The notes below the pieces were generated by a model that saw nothing but the letters and a program-made list of their open reading frames with translations, was not told where the DNA came from and did not search any database. A DNA stretch of 60,000 bases from Symsagittifera roscoffensis. Lineage: Eukaryota; Xenacoelomorpha; Acoela; Convolutidae. Positions 32,932 through 46,570 of the stretch are shown one piece after another. The DNA lies in the NCBI RefSeq assembly GCF_963678635.1, contig NC_087062.1, forward strand, positions 60,927,584-60,987,583. Reading direction: 5' to 3'. Position 1 is the stretch's first letter; each line of letters starts with the position of its first letter. The position numbers were made by a program, and so were the translations under genes.

Positions 32932-34640
32932 ATAACGGAAATTAGGCAGATTTTCAGCCTAGGATCATAATTCATTCTTATCCTTTGAGAGAGTGATAAG
33001 GAATTCGAACAAGAAAAATTCAATTTTAGGAGATTAATTTATTAAATTTTATCTATTAGGGACGGAGAGCTTCAAGTAGCCGAATCTTAGTTGAAGTTAG
33101 GTAAAAAAAATGACCTCAAGAAAACTTAAGATTATTTCCAAGTTTTATCCTTTTTCCCTCGAAAGAATGTTTCTTCAACAAAATTTCAAATGGAGATGTC
33201 TCGATCTTCCGCTATTAAAAATATTGCCATTTATCAATTAAACATAGCCATCAGACAGTTGGAAAAAACTCAAAGAGCGCAAGGAAATAGAAAAAATACT
33301 ACTTTTTTTGGAAAAACTTCAATTATCCAGATTCAAAAAAAGCCTGGCCTTAAAACTTTTGGCAAAATTGGTAGTTTTTTGAAAAAAGTAACCCAATTTG
33401 AGAAAACTGGATTATTAGATAAATATTTTTATTCAACTATTATTCTGAAAAAAAAATCAACTTTTGAAACTAAAAATTTTTCGCGACGTTCACATTTTTG
33501 CTATTCGACAATGGATTTTGCCTTCCTTTTAACAATATAACAAAAGAAAAGAAAAAAGAAAAGACAAAATCAAATTTAAGCTTGAATTTTTTGCTGAAAA
33601 AAAACCTCACGACCTAATTAAGTCTTCACAACACGCCTCGATTTTTAATGACGATGACTGACAAAAAATTTAATTGAAAAAAAAAAACCAAAAGATTTAC
33701 AGATGAGCAATCACCTACAGTAAATTGAGCCACACCTTCGAAACAAAAGCTACAGATCGTTGGACAACTCTCCAAACATCGCTAACTACCCCAGAAAAAG
33801 TCTTTCATATAAAGTGTGAATATTTTATCTTAAAAACTATCAAATCTCTGAAAAAACTCAAACCACGTTTTAAAACAAATTCTGAGAGAGATATTCTCAC
33901 AAGCGAAGGCCCAAATGGACAACAGACTCATGCGCGAAGGACCGAAAACAAACAATTGTCAGTCATTAAAATCAATCAATTGCCATTCAATTAAAATGAA
34001 GTAATTGAAGCAATAATTTGCTTCGTTGATAACGAAACTCTTGAAATATACAATTTGATCCAATTCGCCGGCAGTCATTGGCGATTTAAAAATTTCGCAA
34101 ACTTTCTGCCGTTTTCATTTTTGGCCCTTATCAATATTAAGTCCCTGGAAACGTTTACTTTCCCCCTTAGGGTCTTTCGCCGATGAGAGATTACGCCATA
34201 TCTTACACTACTCAAATGAATAACGTTGAAGCAGAGAAAATTTTAACTAATAGTTTTTTTTGTAATTTTTCTTAATTTCACAACACGTTGAGCGCTGAAT
34301 ATGGTTGTTGAAGCTTGTTGCAGCTGAACAATGTTCAAAAATTACTAGCTATCTCAAATAATTGACACAGTTTCAACTCGAATTTTTTGTCCACAGTTAA
34401 AATTCACACAATTTAAAGCTAATTTTTCCCCATTTAGTACGTTTATTATTTGCTAGATACCTCTTTCAACAGCAGATTTATTTTCAATGTTCAATTATTC
34501 AGATGTTAGTGAGCTGAAGAAATAATAGCAACAGGAGTAAAAAAAAATAAATTGAAACAATTTACGCTCTGAAAAATACAAAGAATTCGCTGGCCTCAAA
34601 ATTTGAACCACCTCCAGAACGGACTACTAGAATACGAGTC
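32932..34640 (+). repeat. Right-flank host repeat, no clear gene
   Basis: Homologous to 40,752-42,6xx and 42,614-44,366. It contains two open stretches, 33,190-33,540 and 33,725-33,994, with counterparts at 41,077-41,346 / 41,512-41,778 and 42,939-43,208 / 43,374-43,643. The first differs in frame among copies and the second lacks a good start codon. Composition is lysine-rich from A runs. I see no recognisable domain and treat them as non-coding repeat sequence. Confidence 0.5.
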
Positions 34641-34656
34641 AGTTAGATGATTTAAG

Positions 34657-35485
34657 GTAGATGATTAAAACACTTAGATTGAGGGGGTGAAGCGAAACTA
34701 CGACAGGGGGAAATAACACTAAAAGGTGGTACAGTAGTGACGATTTATTGTATGGATCTTGAAAGTAAACGGTTACGGACTGCGAAAATGGTTGGTTACA
34801 ATAAACGGATCGCACCGATAAACGGACGGGTTAACTTCTATGAGTGCCAGACAACCTCTGGAAGATCTCCCGAAGTAGGAAAACTCAACAACAAAATCTG
34901 AGTACGGCTTCGCACAAGGCACGCTTTCTGGGATCAAAACGCGATGCGGAAAGGGCGGAATAAAAACTAAGGCAGAATATGAAGCCAAGAACATGAACAG
35001 AATTAAGAAGCTTTTGCATCAAATTCGAAATGTAAAGCAGCTATTCGAAACTAAAAACAAAAACTGTGTTAATTTCCATTCCCGAGTCGCAGCACCAAAT
35101 ATTCATGACAAGCAGGACGATGTGTAAAATAAAAAATACAGAATTCAATTGAGGATTTTATATAACTCAGATTCGGTCAATTTCAACGTTTTTCAAAATC
35201 GCACTTCTCCCACAATCTCAAATTGTGGGCATCTAAACATTTCAATATTTCAACAACTTACTGTTCAAATTATGTCTGAACAAATTGATATATCAAACTT
35301 CTTGAGGCATAAGCTACTAAAAATATTTGAACAAGAACCGAAACTAGACTTAATTTAGTTCAAGTTTTAGGTTAAAGCGTTCTCTTCATTTTAAGACAAA
35401 TTTTTAGTTAAAACCAACCCAAAAAAATTTTATAAGAAATGACTACATTATAAAACCTACCTACAAATAGCCGCGCTAACAGGTG
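34657..35485 (-). repeat. Start of second ~10-kb duplicate: BEL/Pao leader and LTR-like piece
   Basis: Near copy of 9,297-10,152, beginning at GGTAGATGATTAAAAC inside the retroelement leader. It carries the same LTR-like TGTTAGCGC start (minus strand, near 35,485). No gag or pol accompanies it, so it is a by-product of the host duplication and not a separate insertion. Confidence 0.7.
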
Positions 35486-36025
35486 TCGCTTTTTTGATAC
35501 AGAATATATTGATTTGCCAAACACTCCGAAAAAATTGAAAACCTATTTTTACCACCCTTTCTTCATGGCGTGAGAACGTTTGGAAAATTACCAAAAGTAG
35601 TTTTTTGGCCCTGAGAAGTTTTTGACCAACTATAAGGCTCCTTTTCTCTCCTCACATAACCATCAATTTTCTGGCGTAACGAGACCAAAAATGTTTGTCA
35701 TAGCCTAATTAGTCCGCATGCCAAGTTTTGTAACAATCAGACAATGAGAACAGAAAATTACTAGTGAAAATTCGCTGTTGGGGGAAAGGAACAAGAGCCA
35801 ACTATAATACATATTGACACTCTTAGATGCGTTTAAACAAAATGTAGGATCAATAGGACGAAGCTTTTCTGATTTTTGGATTCTTGGTAGGCGAAAATGA
35901 ATGCCATATTAAGTATGGAACGGCGACCCTTATGAATCTCAGTAGGTCAAGTCTTTGAGGGTAATGTCGACGCCCGCTCCTTTAAATCCGCCCCTGACAT
36001 AAATTACTAATAACAGTAGAAAAAA
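35486..36025. other. Spacer shared with 10.16-10.7 and 13.64-14.19 kb, no gene
   Basis: Near-identical in the three duplicates; no gene seen. It contains the ACTTAGTCCGCATGCCAAG-type motif that recurs, diverged, near 2,900 (reverse) and 46,370. Confidence 0.4.
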
Positions 36026-36046
36026 ATGCTTTTGAATGATAAATTG

Positions 36047-37325
36047 TTATTGAATATAGCAATGCGATTTCTTTACATTTTTTGGACTATTGTTCTGATC
36101 GTTTCTCTGAAGAGTATTTTGAACTGTTGTTTCTCTGTCATCATGTTGAATCGCATTTCCGAAAATTTCCGCATTTTTGTCAACAGAAAACTCTTTTTTC
36201 GCCAAAGACACTGAAGAGTTGTCCTTGAACTGTTTTCTCGTCCTCCAATTCGGGGGCATCCAAGCACATTCATAAACCAAAATGCGGAGATCGCAAATCA
36301 GTTCCGATATAATTAGAAACGCCAGTGAAAAATATTCGGAGCATCTAGAAAAAATTCTCAGAAATTGAATGCTTGGAGATTTTAGAAAGCACGGTAATAA
36401 CTTGAATTGAGTTTCGACGGCTATGCAGTCTTGTGGAAGAAAAAAATTTGTTGTATGAATTGGAAAGTTCCATTGATCAGTTTGGAGATAAATAAATTCC
36501 AAACTTGGAAAACTGTTTTCCAAAACCTGAGGGAGTAAATGCATAGAATTCGCTTTTTGGTTAAAAATTGTTAACTCAGTCACCGATTTGCAAACGATTG
36601 TAATACTAACTGAATTGGCTTGCAAAGAATCGACTTTTAATTTTTTCAAGTATTTTAAGCTTGTAAAATCTTTGACTTGAAACTCACCACAGCCAGGTAA
36701 AGTAAGGACACTGATATCAGGAAAACAAGACACCACTTGCGAACAATTTACTTGGATGTCAGGGTAAAATGAGAACTGGTTAACATTTATAAACTCTGAA
36801 ATTGCCGCCAAAACAGTTCGACTATTTTCGTCGAAGCGTCCCGTTACGACATACAAATCACAACAAGTATTCGGTCCAATGAAAGACACTCGGCTCAATA
36901 TGTCGACAATCCGATTTTGGAAATTGTTTTTATAAAGAAATAACCGAATCAAGATCTTTTTCAAGTTTTTGGGAAATAAATATGGAATTGATAACAACGA
37001 CTCTAAGTTGTCCAGTTGAAAATCAGCGTCTTCGGAGATTATGATTGTCAGCACTAGCCGGTCGAATTCCCAATAATGTCTTGATTTGATTTTTCTGAGA
37101 TGTACAGCAAATGACTCAGCTTTCAACCAACTTTCGCAATCTATTCTAATTCTCAGTGGAAAATACAAACATGCTTGCGAAACAACCTGATACATGTACC
37201 TACAAGTCCGCAACAAACTCACGATATCTTCTGAACATTTTGAAAAAGATTGCTCAAAATCATCAACACCACAGCATCGGCCATTGATTAACAGTTGACA
37301 AACTTTCTCAAAAAGAGAAGCTGGA
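36047..37325 (-). pseudogene. F-box/LRR-like gene, copy C (best-preserved body, 5' end deleted)
   Basis: One open frame of about 425 codons. The N-terminal part (QLLINGRCC...DDFEQSF, SLLRTCRYMYQVV) resembles an F-box region. A leucine-rich middle follows (FPDISVLTLPGC, FTSLKYLKKLKVDSLQ, SVTELTIFNQK, SFPSLEFIYL). The tail is polar. The frame has no ATG at its 5' end: about 120 bp carrying the start codon of copies A and B is deleted near 37,325. An in-frame loss of about 80 residues joins MPPN to WRTRKQ. F-box/LRR proteins recruit substrates to SCF ubiquitin ligases, but here the call is a pattern-based guess. Confidence 0.45.
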
Positions 37326-37671
37326 CAATTTTGTACAGATTTATGGCTTTGTTTGTTTTATTTGTGCATGGTAACAGTTCATGCATGGTAACAATAATTA
37401 TGAATATCATCTGCAGACATATCTCTAAGAGCCGACGTTCTAGAATGAGTGAATAGAATTCGATTTGTACAATAGAATTTGTTTTGTACTGGAGTTTTGA
37501 AGCTTTAGAAAAAATGTGTTACAATTCTTAATTTAATTAAAGCGTCCACTATATTTTTATTTTGATCCCTCTGATTGATGTCCAATGGTTGTGCACTCAC
37601 TTAACTTTTAAAAATAGGTTTGACGACCTAATTAGAAAAGGAACATTTAACATTTTCGATTTAAAATCCAA

Positions 37672-39616
37672 CTAGCGTGTACCGCACCTCCGGTGCTTCG
37701 AATTTTCAACAACTCAAAAAAACTATTTTTTGAGTGTACTCTGACAGCACCCAATTACAGGGTTCGTAATTAAAAATTTTGCAAAGTTTTTATTCACACT
37801 TTTTAAACAAATTTTGAAGAACCATAAAATTTTGTGAAGTTTTATATAAGTTCTTCGAAAAATTTAAAATGAACTAAGAAACGTCACATCTGGGAAACTG
37901 AAAGCAATTGAGCAGTCGCATTTGGACGCAAGATTTGCAACTCCTGAGAGTACTCTTACAGTACCCAACTACAACGTTGGGAAGTTCAAATTTTGAGAAA
38001 CTTTACCTTAAATTTTCTAATCTTGAAAACAACCAATATTTGAGCAGTCTTTTTAGATGGCAATATTCGCAATCTTTGAAAGTAGACAACTACAGTTTTG
38101 GGAATTTCACTTTAACGAAACATTTTGTAATTTGAGTTTTCTGAAAATTTCCAAAAAAATCACACAAATCGTTGTATCTCTTAAACAAAAATGATTTGGG
38201 CATTCTTAAATGGAGGCAGAATTTGCAATCCCTGAGATTACTCTGACAGCCCCACAACTACAGGTTAGGAATTTCAAACTTTGAAAAAAAAAATAATTTA
38301 ATTTTCATTAAAAACGTAATATCTGGAAAACTGCACGATTTTGAGCAGTCCTTTTTGGAGGCAAAATTCACAACTCCAGAGAGTACCCTGACAGAGCCTC
38401 CTTACAGAGATAATAATTTCAAGTATTGGGAAATTTTTTATATTTGAGTTTTCTGAAAAATTTTGAAAAAAAAAATCCAAAAAAACGTCATTTCTCAAAA
38501 ATTCCAAGAAATTTAGCAGTCATATTGAGAGGCAAAACTCGCAACACCTCAGAGTACCCTGGCAGAGCCTCATTAAACAGATAATAATCTCAAGTTTCAC
38601 GAAATTTTTAATAATTAAGTTTTCTGAAAAAATTTTGAAAAAATCCTAAAAAAACGTCATATCTCTAAAACTACATGAATTTGAGCAGCGATATTCAGAG
38701 GCAAAATTCGCAACCCCTTGAGAGTACCCTCACAGATTCCAATAACAGGATTGAGATCTTTAAAGTTTTGGAAGTTTTTTAACATTTTATTTTTTTTTTC
38801 AAATTTCGGATAAAATCATAAAAAACGTCATATCTCGAAAACTACAAGGATTTGAGCAATCATATTTGGCGGCGAAATTCGCAATACCTGAGAGTACCCT
38901 GACAGAGCCTCACTACAGAGATGTTAATTTCAAGTTTTAAGAAATTTTTTATATCTAAATTTTCTGAAAAATTTTGAAAAAATCCAAAAACGTCATATCT
39001 CGAAATCTACAAGGATTTGAGCAGTCATAATTAGAGGCAAGATTCACAAAATCATAAAAAATGTCATATCTCGAAAACTACAAGGATTTGGTTATTTATA
39101 TATGGAGGCCAGAATCGCAAAACCTGGAAAAACTCCGAAAACATCCCACTATTGGGTTGCTAATAACAAAATTGATGAAATAAAAACTGAATTTAAACGG
39201 GAAAATTGAAAAAAACCTTAACCATTGCAATATACGATATAGCTTAAACATGAAAAAATTCTTTTGTTGAAGATGCAAAAAAAATACGTTGAAAAAGCTT
39301 AAACATGGTGAGATAGTGCAGCCCGCATTTAAATATATCATAGATTTGATAGAAAGCTTTAAAAAATAGGAGACGGGTAGACAGACATAATCAAATTAAA
39401 TTTAAAAAAGCAGGTATACAGACAGACAGACTTAATTTGACCTCGAAAAAAATTACCGAAAAAGTAATGACCTTGCGGAAAAATAAATTAAAAATTTTCT
39501 TAAGCTTTGCAATATATGATTAGCTTAAACATGAAAAAATTCGTTCGTTAAACATGCGAAATTATTATGCTTAAACATGGGAGATAGCTGTCACTAGCAT
39601 TTAAATATAGTATAGA
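37672..39616 (-). mobile_element. Non-autonomous Helitron-like element with ~160-bp internal repeats
   Basis: On the minus strand the 5' end is TCTATACTATATTTAAATGC and the 3' end is a GCACCGGAGGTGC hairpin (37,684-37,696), then GGTACACG and CTAG. It lies between A (37,671) and T (39,617), the Helitron target rule. Inside, about eight units of roughly 130-170 bp are marked by GAGCAGTC, GGAGGCAAAATTC and GAGAGTACCCTGACAG (37,912 to about 39,018). A GACGGGTAGACAGACA-type segment lies near the 5' end. No helicase is encoded. The architecture matches bivalve pearl and Drosophila DINE-type elements with internal tandem repeats. Confidence 0.7.
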
Positions 39617-39726
39617 TATAGATATAGATAGATAGATATATATGCGAAGATAATCGTTTAATGCAAAATACGATCATTCCAAAATATCTAAAAATAGCTA
39701 AAACTAATAGCATGGTCAAGTTCAGA

Positions 39727-40370
39727 ATCGCACCACTTGCCATACCATACAAGCATAACATTGCAGGCTAAAACCACAAATACAAAAAATTTCAGAAACT
39801 GTGCTAAGATATTCAAATTGAGCAAAATGCGTCAAAAAACCATTGGCGTTTAAAAAGTATTCAGAAATATTATTTGAGCGGCAATTAAGCCGACAAAAGT
39901 TGGTTGAATACCTGTTGAACAAACCTGTTATCTTGAAAAATTTTTGATAGTTCTGAATAGCTAAATTTTACGCTCCCTTTCCAAAACACACAAAAGCATC
40001 AAAATCTATTATCCTCAACGCAAACTAGGTCGGTAAGTCGATAAAGCATAAGCTGAAATAATCTTTTTCAGGTCAAAAACGCTTTTTAAAGACAAAAAAA
40101 AACATTAAATACCAAACGAAAATTAGTAAGTTCACAAATTAAAGGGACAGATCAAAACACTTTCGATTTTAATAAAAATTTCTTATAGTATAAAATAAAT
40201 GTGACGAGGCAATTAAACCGAACAAACACAAGCAGATAAACAATAAGGCGAAAACTTTGTGAAATCGAATATGCATCTTTTGAATAAAACAACAGATTCT
40301 GGCCCGATTCGAGTTTAGGACCTTTACCGCCTCCACGGCGTATTCGTTACTTCCAGACCAAGTGTGCCGG
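39727..40370 (-). repeat. Dispersed repeat with tRNA-like module
   Basis: Shares its CACCACTTGCCATACCATAC start and body with 15,975-16,530 and, more distantly, with 48,345-48,945, 51,540-51,700, 55,455-55,885 and 56,620-56,900. The tRNA-like module is at 40,291-40,370 on the minus strand. All copies in the window have the same orientation. No coding capacity. Confidence 0.5.
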
Positions 40371-43300
40371 AGAAGCCAAGAAACTTGAAAATACTATCAA
40401 TATCATGAGTACTGATATTACTTTGCAAGTGAACTGTCAGTAGCGGCAGTAGATTGGTAGCAGTTCACCACTTAAATGGAGTGCATGAGAATGAAGTCTA
40501 GTGATTCAAGGGATATTGTCCAACAAGATTTTAAAACGAACAGAAAAATCCGATTTGGTAGCGAATGCTAATCGCGAGTGTAACAACCTATTTGCCAGTA
40601 GCTATGCGCAGATGGAATATGTGTACAGAAACAGTAAATCGCGTTCATGGGATGTGGATTGCATCGAATATAATTTTACTGGCGATATTAAGAAGTAAGT
40701 TCATCCATTGTCAATAGAATGATTTTGATTATATTTCAAAATTTCCCCGAGATAACGGAAATTAGGCAGATTTTCAGCCAAAGATCATAAATCATTCACA
40801 TCCTTTGAGAGAGTGATAAAGAATTCGAACAAGAAAAATTCAATTTTAGGCGATTAGTTTATTAAATTTTATCAATTAAGGACGGAGAGCTTAAAGTAGC
40901 CGAATCTTAGTTAAAGTTAGGTCAAAAATGACCTCCAGAAAACTTACGACTATTTCAAGTTTTATCCTTTTTCCCTCGTAAGAATTTTTCTTCAACAAAA
41001 TTTCAAATGAAGATGTCTCGATCTTTCGCTATTAAAAAATATTGCCATTTATCAATTTAACATAGCCATCAGACAGTTGGAAAAGACTCAAAGAGCGCAA
41101 GGAAATAAAAAACTACTTTATTTTGGAAGAACTTCAATTATCCAGATTCAAAAAAACCCTGGCCCTAAAGCTTTCGGCAAAATTGGTAGTTTTTTGATAA
41201 AAGTAACCCAATTTGAGAAAACTGGATTATTAGATAAATATTTTTATTCAACTATTATTCTGAAAAAAATCCAACTTTTGAAACTAAAAATTTTTCGCGA
41301 CGTTCACATTTTTGCTATTCGACAATGGATTTTGCCTTCCTTTTAACAATAGAAAAGACAAAAGAAAAGACAAAATCAAATTTGATCTTGAATTTTTTGC
41401 TGAAAAAACCTCAACCTATATAAGTCTTCACAACACGCCTCGATGACTGACAAAAAATTTAATTGAAAAAAAAACCAGAAGATTTACAGATGAGCAATCA
41501 ACTACAGTAAATTGAGCCACACCTTCGAAACAAAAGCTACAGACCGTTGGACAACTCTCCAAACATCGCTAACTACCCCAGAAAAAGTCTTTCATATAAA
41601 GTGTGAATATTTTATCTTACAAACTATCAAATCACTGAAAAAACTCAAACCACGTTTTAAAACAAATTCTGAGAGACATATTCTCATAAGCGAAGGCCCA
41701 AATGGGCAACAGACTCATGGGCGAAGGACCGAAAACAAACAATTGTCAGTCATTAAAATCTATCCTGTTATCAATTAGAACAAACCTGTTATCTTGAAAA
41801 ATTTTTGATAGTTCTGAATAGCTAAATTTTACGCTCCCTTTCCAAAACACACAAAAGCATCAAAATCTATTATCCTCAACGCAAACTAGGTCGGTAAGTC
41901 GATAAAGCATAAGCTGAAATAATCTTTTTCAGGTCAAAAGCGCTTTTTAAAGACAAAAAAAAAACATTAAATACTAAACGAAAATTAGTAAGTTCACAAA
42001 TTAAAGGGACAGATCAAAACACTTTCGATTTTAATAAAAATTTCTTATAGTTTAAAAAAAATGTGACGAGGCAATTAAACCGAACAAACACAAGCAGATA
42101 AACAATAAGGCGAAAACTTTGTGAAATCGAATATGCATCTTTTGAATAAAACAACAGATTCTGGCCCGATTCGAGTTTAGGACCTTTACCGCCTCCACGG
42201 CGTATTCGTTACTTCCAGACCAAGTGTGCCGGAGAAGCCTAGAAACTTGAAAATACTATCAATATCATGAGTACTGATATTACTTTGCAAGTGAACTGTC
42301 AGTAGCGGCAGTAGATTGGTAGCAGTTCACCACTTAAATGGAGTGCATGAGAATGAAGTCTAGTGATTCAAGGGATATTGTCCAACAAGATTTTAAAACG
42401 AACAGAAAAATCCGATTTGGTAGCGAATGCTAATCGCGAGCGTAATAACCTATTTGCCAGTAGCTATGCGCAGATGGAATATGTGTACAGAAACAGTAAA
42501 TCGCGTTCATGGGATGTGGATTGCATCGAATATAATTTTACTGGCGATATTAAGAAATAAGTTCATCCATTGTCAATAGAATGATTTTGATTATATTTCA
42601 AAATTTCCCCGAGATAACGGAAATTAGGCAGATTTTCAGCCTAAGATCATAAATCATTCACATCCTTTGAGAGAGTGATAAAGAATTCGAACAAGAAAAA
42701 TTCAATTTTAGGCGATTAGTTTATTAAATTTTATCAATTAAGGACGGAGAGCTTAAAGTAGCCGAATCTTAGTTAAAGTTAGGTCAAAAATGACCTCCAG
42801 AAAACTTACGACTATTTCAAGTTTTATCCTTTTTCCCTCGTAAGAATTTTTCTTCAACAAAATTTCAAATGAAGATGTCTCGATCTTTCGCTATTAAAAA
42901 ATATTGCCATTTATCAATTTAACATAGCCATCAGACAGTTGGAAAAGACTCAAAGAGCGCAAGGAAATAAAAAACTACTTTATTTTGGAAGAACTTCAAT
43001 TATCCAGATTCAAAAAAACCCTGGCCCTAAAGCTTTCGGCAAAATTGGTAGTTTTTTGATAAAAGTAACCCAATTTGAGAAAACTGGATTATTAGATAAA
43101 TATTTTTATTCAACTATTATTCTGAAAAAAATCCAACTTTTGAAACTAAAAATTTTTCGCGACGTTCATATTTTTGCTATTCGACAATGGATTTTGCCTT
43201 CCTTTTAACAATAGAAAAGACAAAAGAAAAGACAAAATCAAATTTGATCTTGAATTTTTTGCTGAAAAAACCTCAACCTATATAAGTCTTCACAACACGC

Positions 43301-43638
43301 CTCGATGACTGACAAAAAATTTAATTGAAAAAAAAACCAGAAGATTTACAGATGAGCAATCAACTACAGTAAATTGAGCCACACCTTCGAAACAAAAGCT
43401 ACAGACCGTTGGACAACTCTCCAAACATCGCTAACTACCCCAGAAAAAGTCTTTCATATAAAGTGTGAATATTTTATCTTAAAAACTATTAAATCACTGA
43501 AAAAACTCAAACCACGTTTTAAAACAAATTCTGAGAGAGATATTCTCATAAGCGAAGGCCCAAATGGGCAACAGACTCATGGGCGAAGGACCGAAAACAA
43601 ACAATTGTCAGTCATTAAAATCAATCAATTGCCATTCA
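39917..43638 (+). repeat. 1.86-kb tandem duplication (two units)
   Basis: Unit 1 is 39,917-41,777 and unit 2 begins at 41,778 with the same GAACAAACCTGTTATCTTG. The units differ by only scattered bases, so the duplication is recent. Each holds half of the dispersed repeat, a tRNA-like module, the 65-codon open stretch and the empty CCCGAG target site (40,746-40,751 and 42,608-42,613). About 16 bp of filler sits at the junction (41,762-41,777). Confidence 0.85.
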
Positions 43639-46570
43639 ATTAAAATGAAGTAATTGAAGCAATAATTTGCTTCGTTGATAACGAAACTCTTGAAATATAC
43701 AATTTGATCCAATTCGCCGGCAGTCATTGGCGATTTAAAAATTTCGCATATTTTCTGCCGTTTTCATTTTTGGCCTTTATCAATATTAAGTCCCTGGAAA
43801 CGTTTACTTTCCTTGAGATTTTCACGCTTTGTTTTCTTATTTTTGAATACTGAGATTTGATTGGCTGATTTTCATTTCCCCCTTACGGTCTTTCGCCTAT
43901 GCGAGATTCCGCCATATCTTACACTACTCAAATGAATAACGTTGAAGCAGAGAAAATTTTAACTAATAGTTTTTTTTGTAATTTTTCTTAATTTCACAAC
44001 ACGTTGAGCGCTGAAGAATGTTGTTGAAGCTTGTTGAAGCTGAACAATGTTCAAAAATTACTAGCTATCTCAAATAATTGACACGGTTTCAACTTGAATT
44101 TTTTGTCCACAGTTAAAATTCACACGATTTAAAGCTAATTTTTCCCCATTTAGTACGTTTAATATTTGCTAGATACCTCTTTCAACAGCAGATTTATTTT
44201 AAATGTTCAATTATTCAGATGTTAGTGAGCTGAAGAAAAAATGGCAACAGGAGCTTCAAACACGCGAGAAAAAAAATAAATTGAAACAATATACGCTCTG
44301 AAAAATAAAAAGAATTCGCTGGCCTCAAAATTTGAACCACCTCCAGAACGGACCACTAGAATACGAGTCAGTTGCCTATGCATCACCTTGATATCTAATT
44401 GGTTAACACACATTTAATCAATCAATATCAGCTAGCAAAAAATGCGCTTTAATGAAGCGGATAAAACAAATTAAGCCGACATGCCGCAGTTGCGAAGTCA
44501 TTTTAGAGTAATGGTATTCCAGAGAGACGTTCTACACTTGGTTCAAAACTTCTAGTCGGCTACTTCTTTTCATTTTTAGAGCGAATACTATTTTATAATA
44601 TAGTTTTGTACTTTTTTGCATGTTTGGAGCTCTTTTAGCGTTTTTTCTTGTGCTACCAACTACATTTTCATTTGTGTAAATGAATTATTAAACAGATCTT
44701 TCCTGTATTCGGTCAAAAAAAAATCTAAAAAAAAATGTTGAACACGAATTTGCGCTAATGAGATTGGAAAAATGGTACTCTAGTATAACGGAAGTATTTG
44801 CTTCTAGTCCAAATCGAACCAAAATAAAAATTTGACTTAAAACCAAAAGTGAGCTTTGAGCTAGAAATGCAAACAATTCCTTTCAGCAGCAAAAGCTCCA
44901 CGGACTAAGTGTGCGAGTAATGGCTTTTTTAGCGATTCGAAACGAAGATCTATCAAAGCCTTTGTACATTACGCACACCTTCGTAAATTGCCTTTCTTTT
45001 GCATCAAAACGAAAAGATTGCTAAACCTGGCAATACAAAAAAGTAGCTGTCTACGGGCCTCAAACGGCAAACCTCTGAACCATACGATTTGTCCTGGGCG
45101 AACTGTCCTGGCTCGCTTTGAATTTACTTGTCCCTAATTTTATATACCAGTCGCTATAATATAGCGACAAAACACATGCTTAATTTGCGGATGAAAAATT
45201 GCTAAATGGTGCATCAAACCAAAGTTTTATTTCCAGGAGTTAGTGTCCAAAAAACCGATCATGTATTGTAACATAAGCGTTTACTTGATTTGGTTAAGTA
45301 AAATATGCCAGCTTTCTGTACTACTTTGTCGGGGTACTCAGGTTGTAAGAAAACGCACATTAAGTCGAAGCTGTATTTCAGAAACACAAGCAACAAAACA
45401 CGGTTAAAACAAAAACTTGAAAAACAAATTGAATCAAAACAAACCAACCTCTCAAAATTAAATTTTATGTCTTCTACAAAATCTGAACCACAAACCTCCT
45501 GCCTATATTTCACCTCTCCAAGGCTTCTCGGACGATGCAACTTTTACGCAAGACTTTAAAGTAAACAACAAAATAACTTTAATAAAAACAATAACTGCAG
45601 TGAACGAATTTAATCAAGCTGTTATTAAGCTATGTTATTGTTCCGACCACTCTCGAGGAGTGGAAAAGAACGATGGATTAGAGTACGCTTTTAAAATTTT
45701 CCTGCCAATTTTTACTACCTCACAGAAAGCTCGTAGGGGGTGATGTGTGGTATCGTATTAAAGCCCTATTGGTTGATTCGAATTCTCTGTCGTGTTTCAT
45801 CAAAACTGTCGTCTGTTTCAAAAAAAAATCAAAACTGTCGTCTGTTTCATCAAAAACTGCTTTGAAGATTTTTTGATTTTCAAACTAAATTTGCTGAGGA
45901 TGGCCTTCCAACTTCAAGTTTATAAGAGTTTTAACGCTGTTATCACAAAATTTACACAGAGACGAATCTGCGTATCGCTAACACTATCGAGAAAACAACA
46001 CAAAAGCAGCTTTATAAATTGAACTAGAAATCAGTAAAAGTCAAATGAGTAAAACTTTGCAGCGTATTAGCTTCGAGCTAGCAGTCACAAATAAAGCAGC
46101 TACACACGCTTCTAAGTCGCCAATGCGATGCAGCAAAAGTGGCATCAAATAAAAATAGACACTATTTTGCATGTAATAATTTGGAATATAAGACACTGAA
46201 GGCATCCACAACTTTGCATGTAAGAAATTGAAAAGCATAAAGCCACATTATGTATAAAGTATGCATTTCAATAAATTGCTAGGCTTTTTTTCCTCCCTCT
46301 TCCCACCTGCAAAAATTTACAAATGAAATTTTGTTCACGCTATCCGAATATAACGAAAATTGGCATGCGAACTAATTAGATCATGACAAACATATTTGGT
46401 CTTAATGTTTAACCTTGTAACACCCCTCGTTACGTCATAAAACTGATGCTTATGTGAGGTGAAAGAAAAAAAATCAATTGCGAGATACATTTAGTACGAA
46501 GTTATCTGAAATCGAGTTTTTATGATTTTTATGTTGTTTGAAACAACTAGATTTTTCGGATTCATTTGAT

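Noticed and set aside
33190-33994. Pair of lysine-rich frames repeated three times to 43.6 kb
   Set aside because: Frame and length differ between near-identical copies and no domain is visible.
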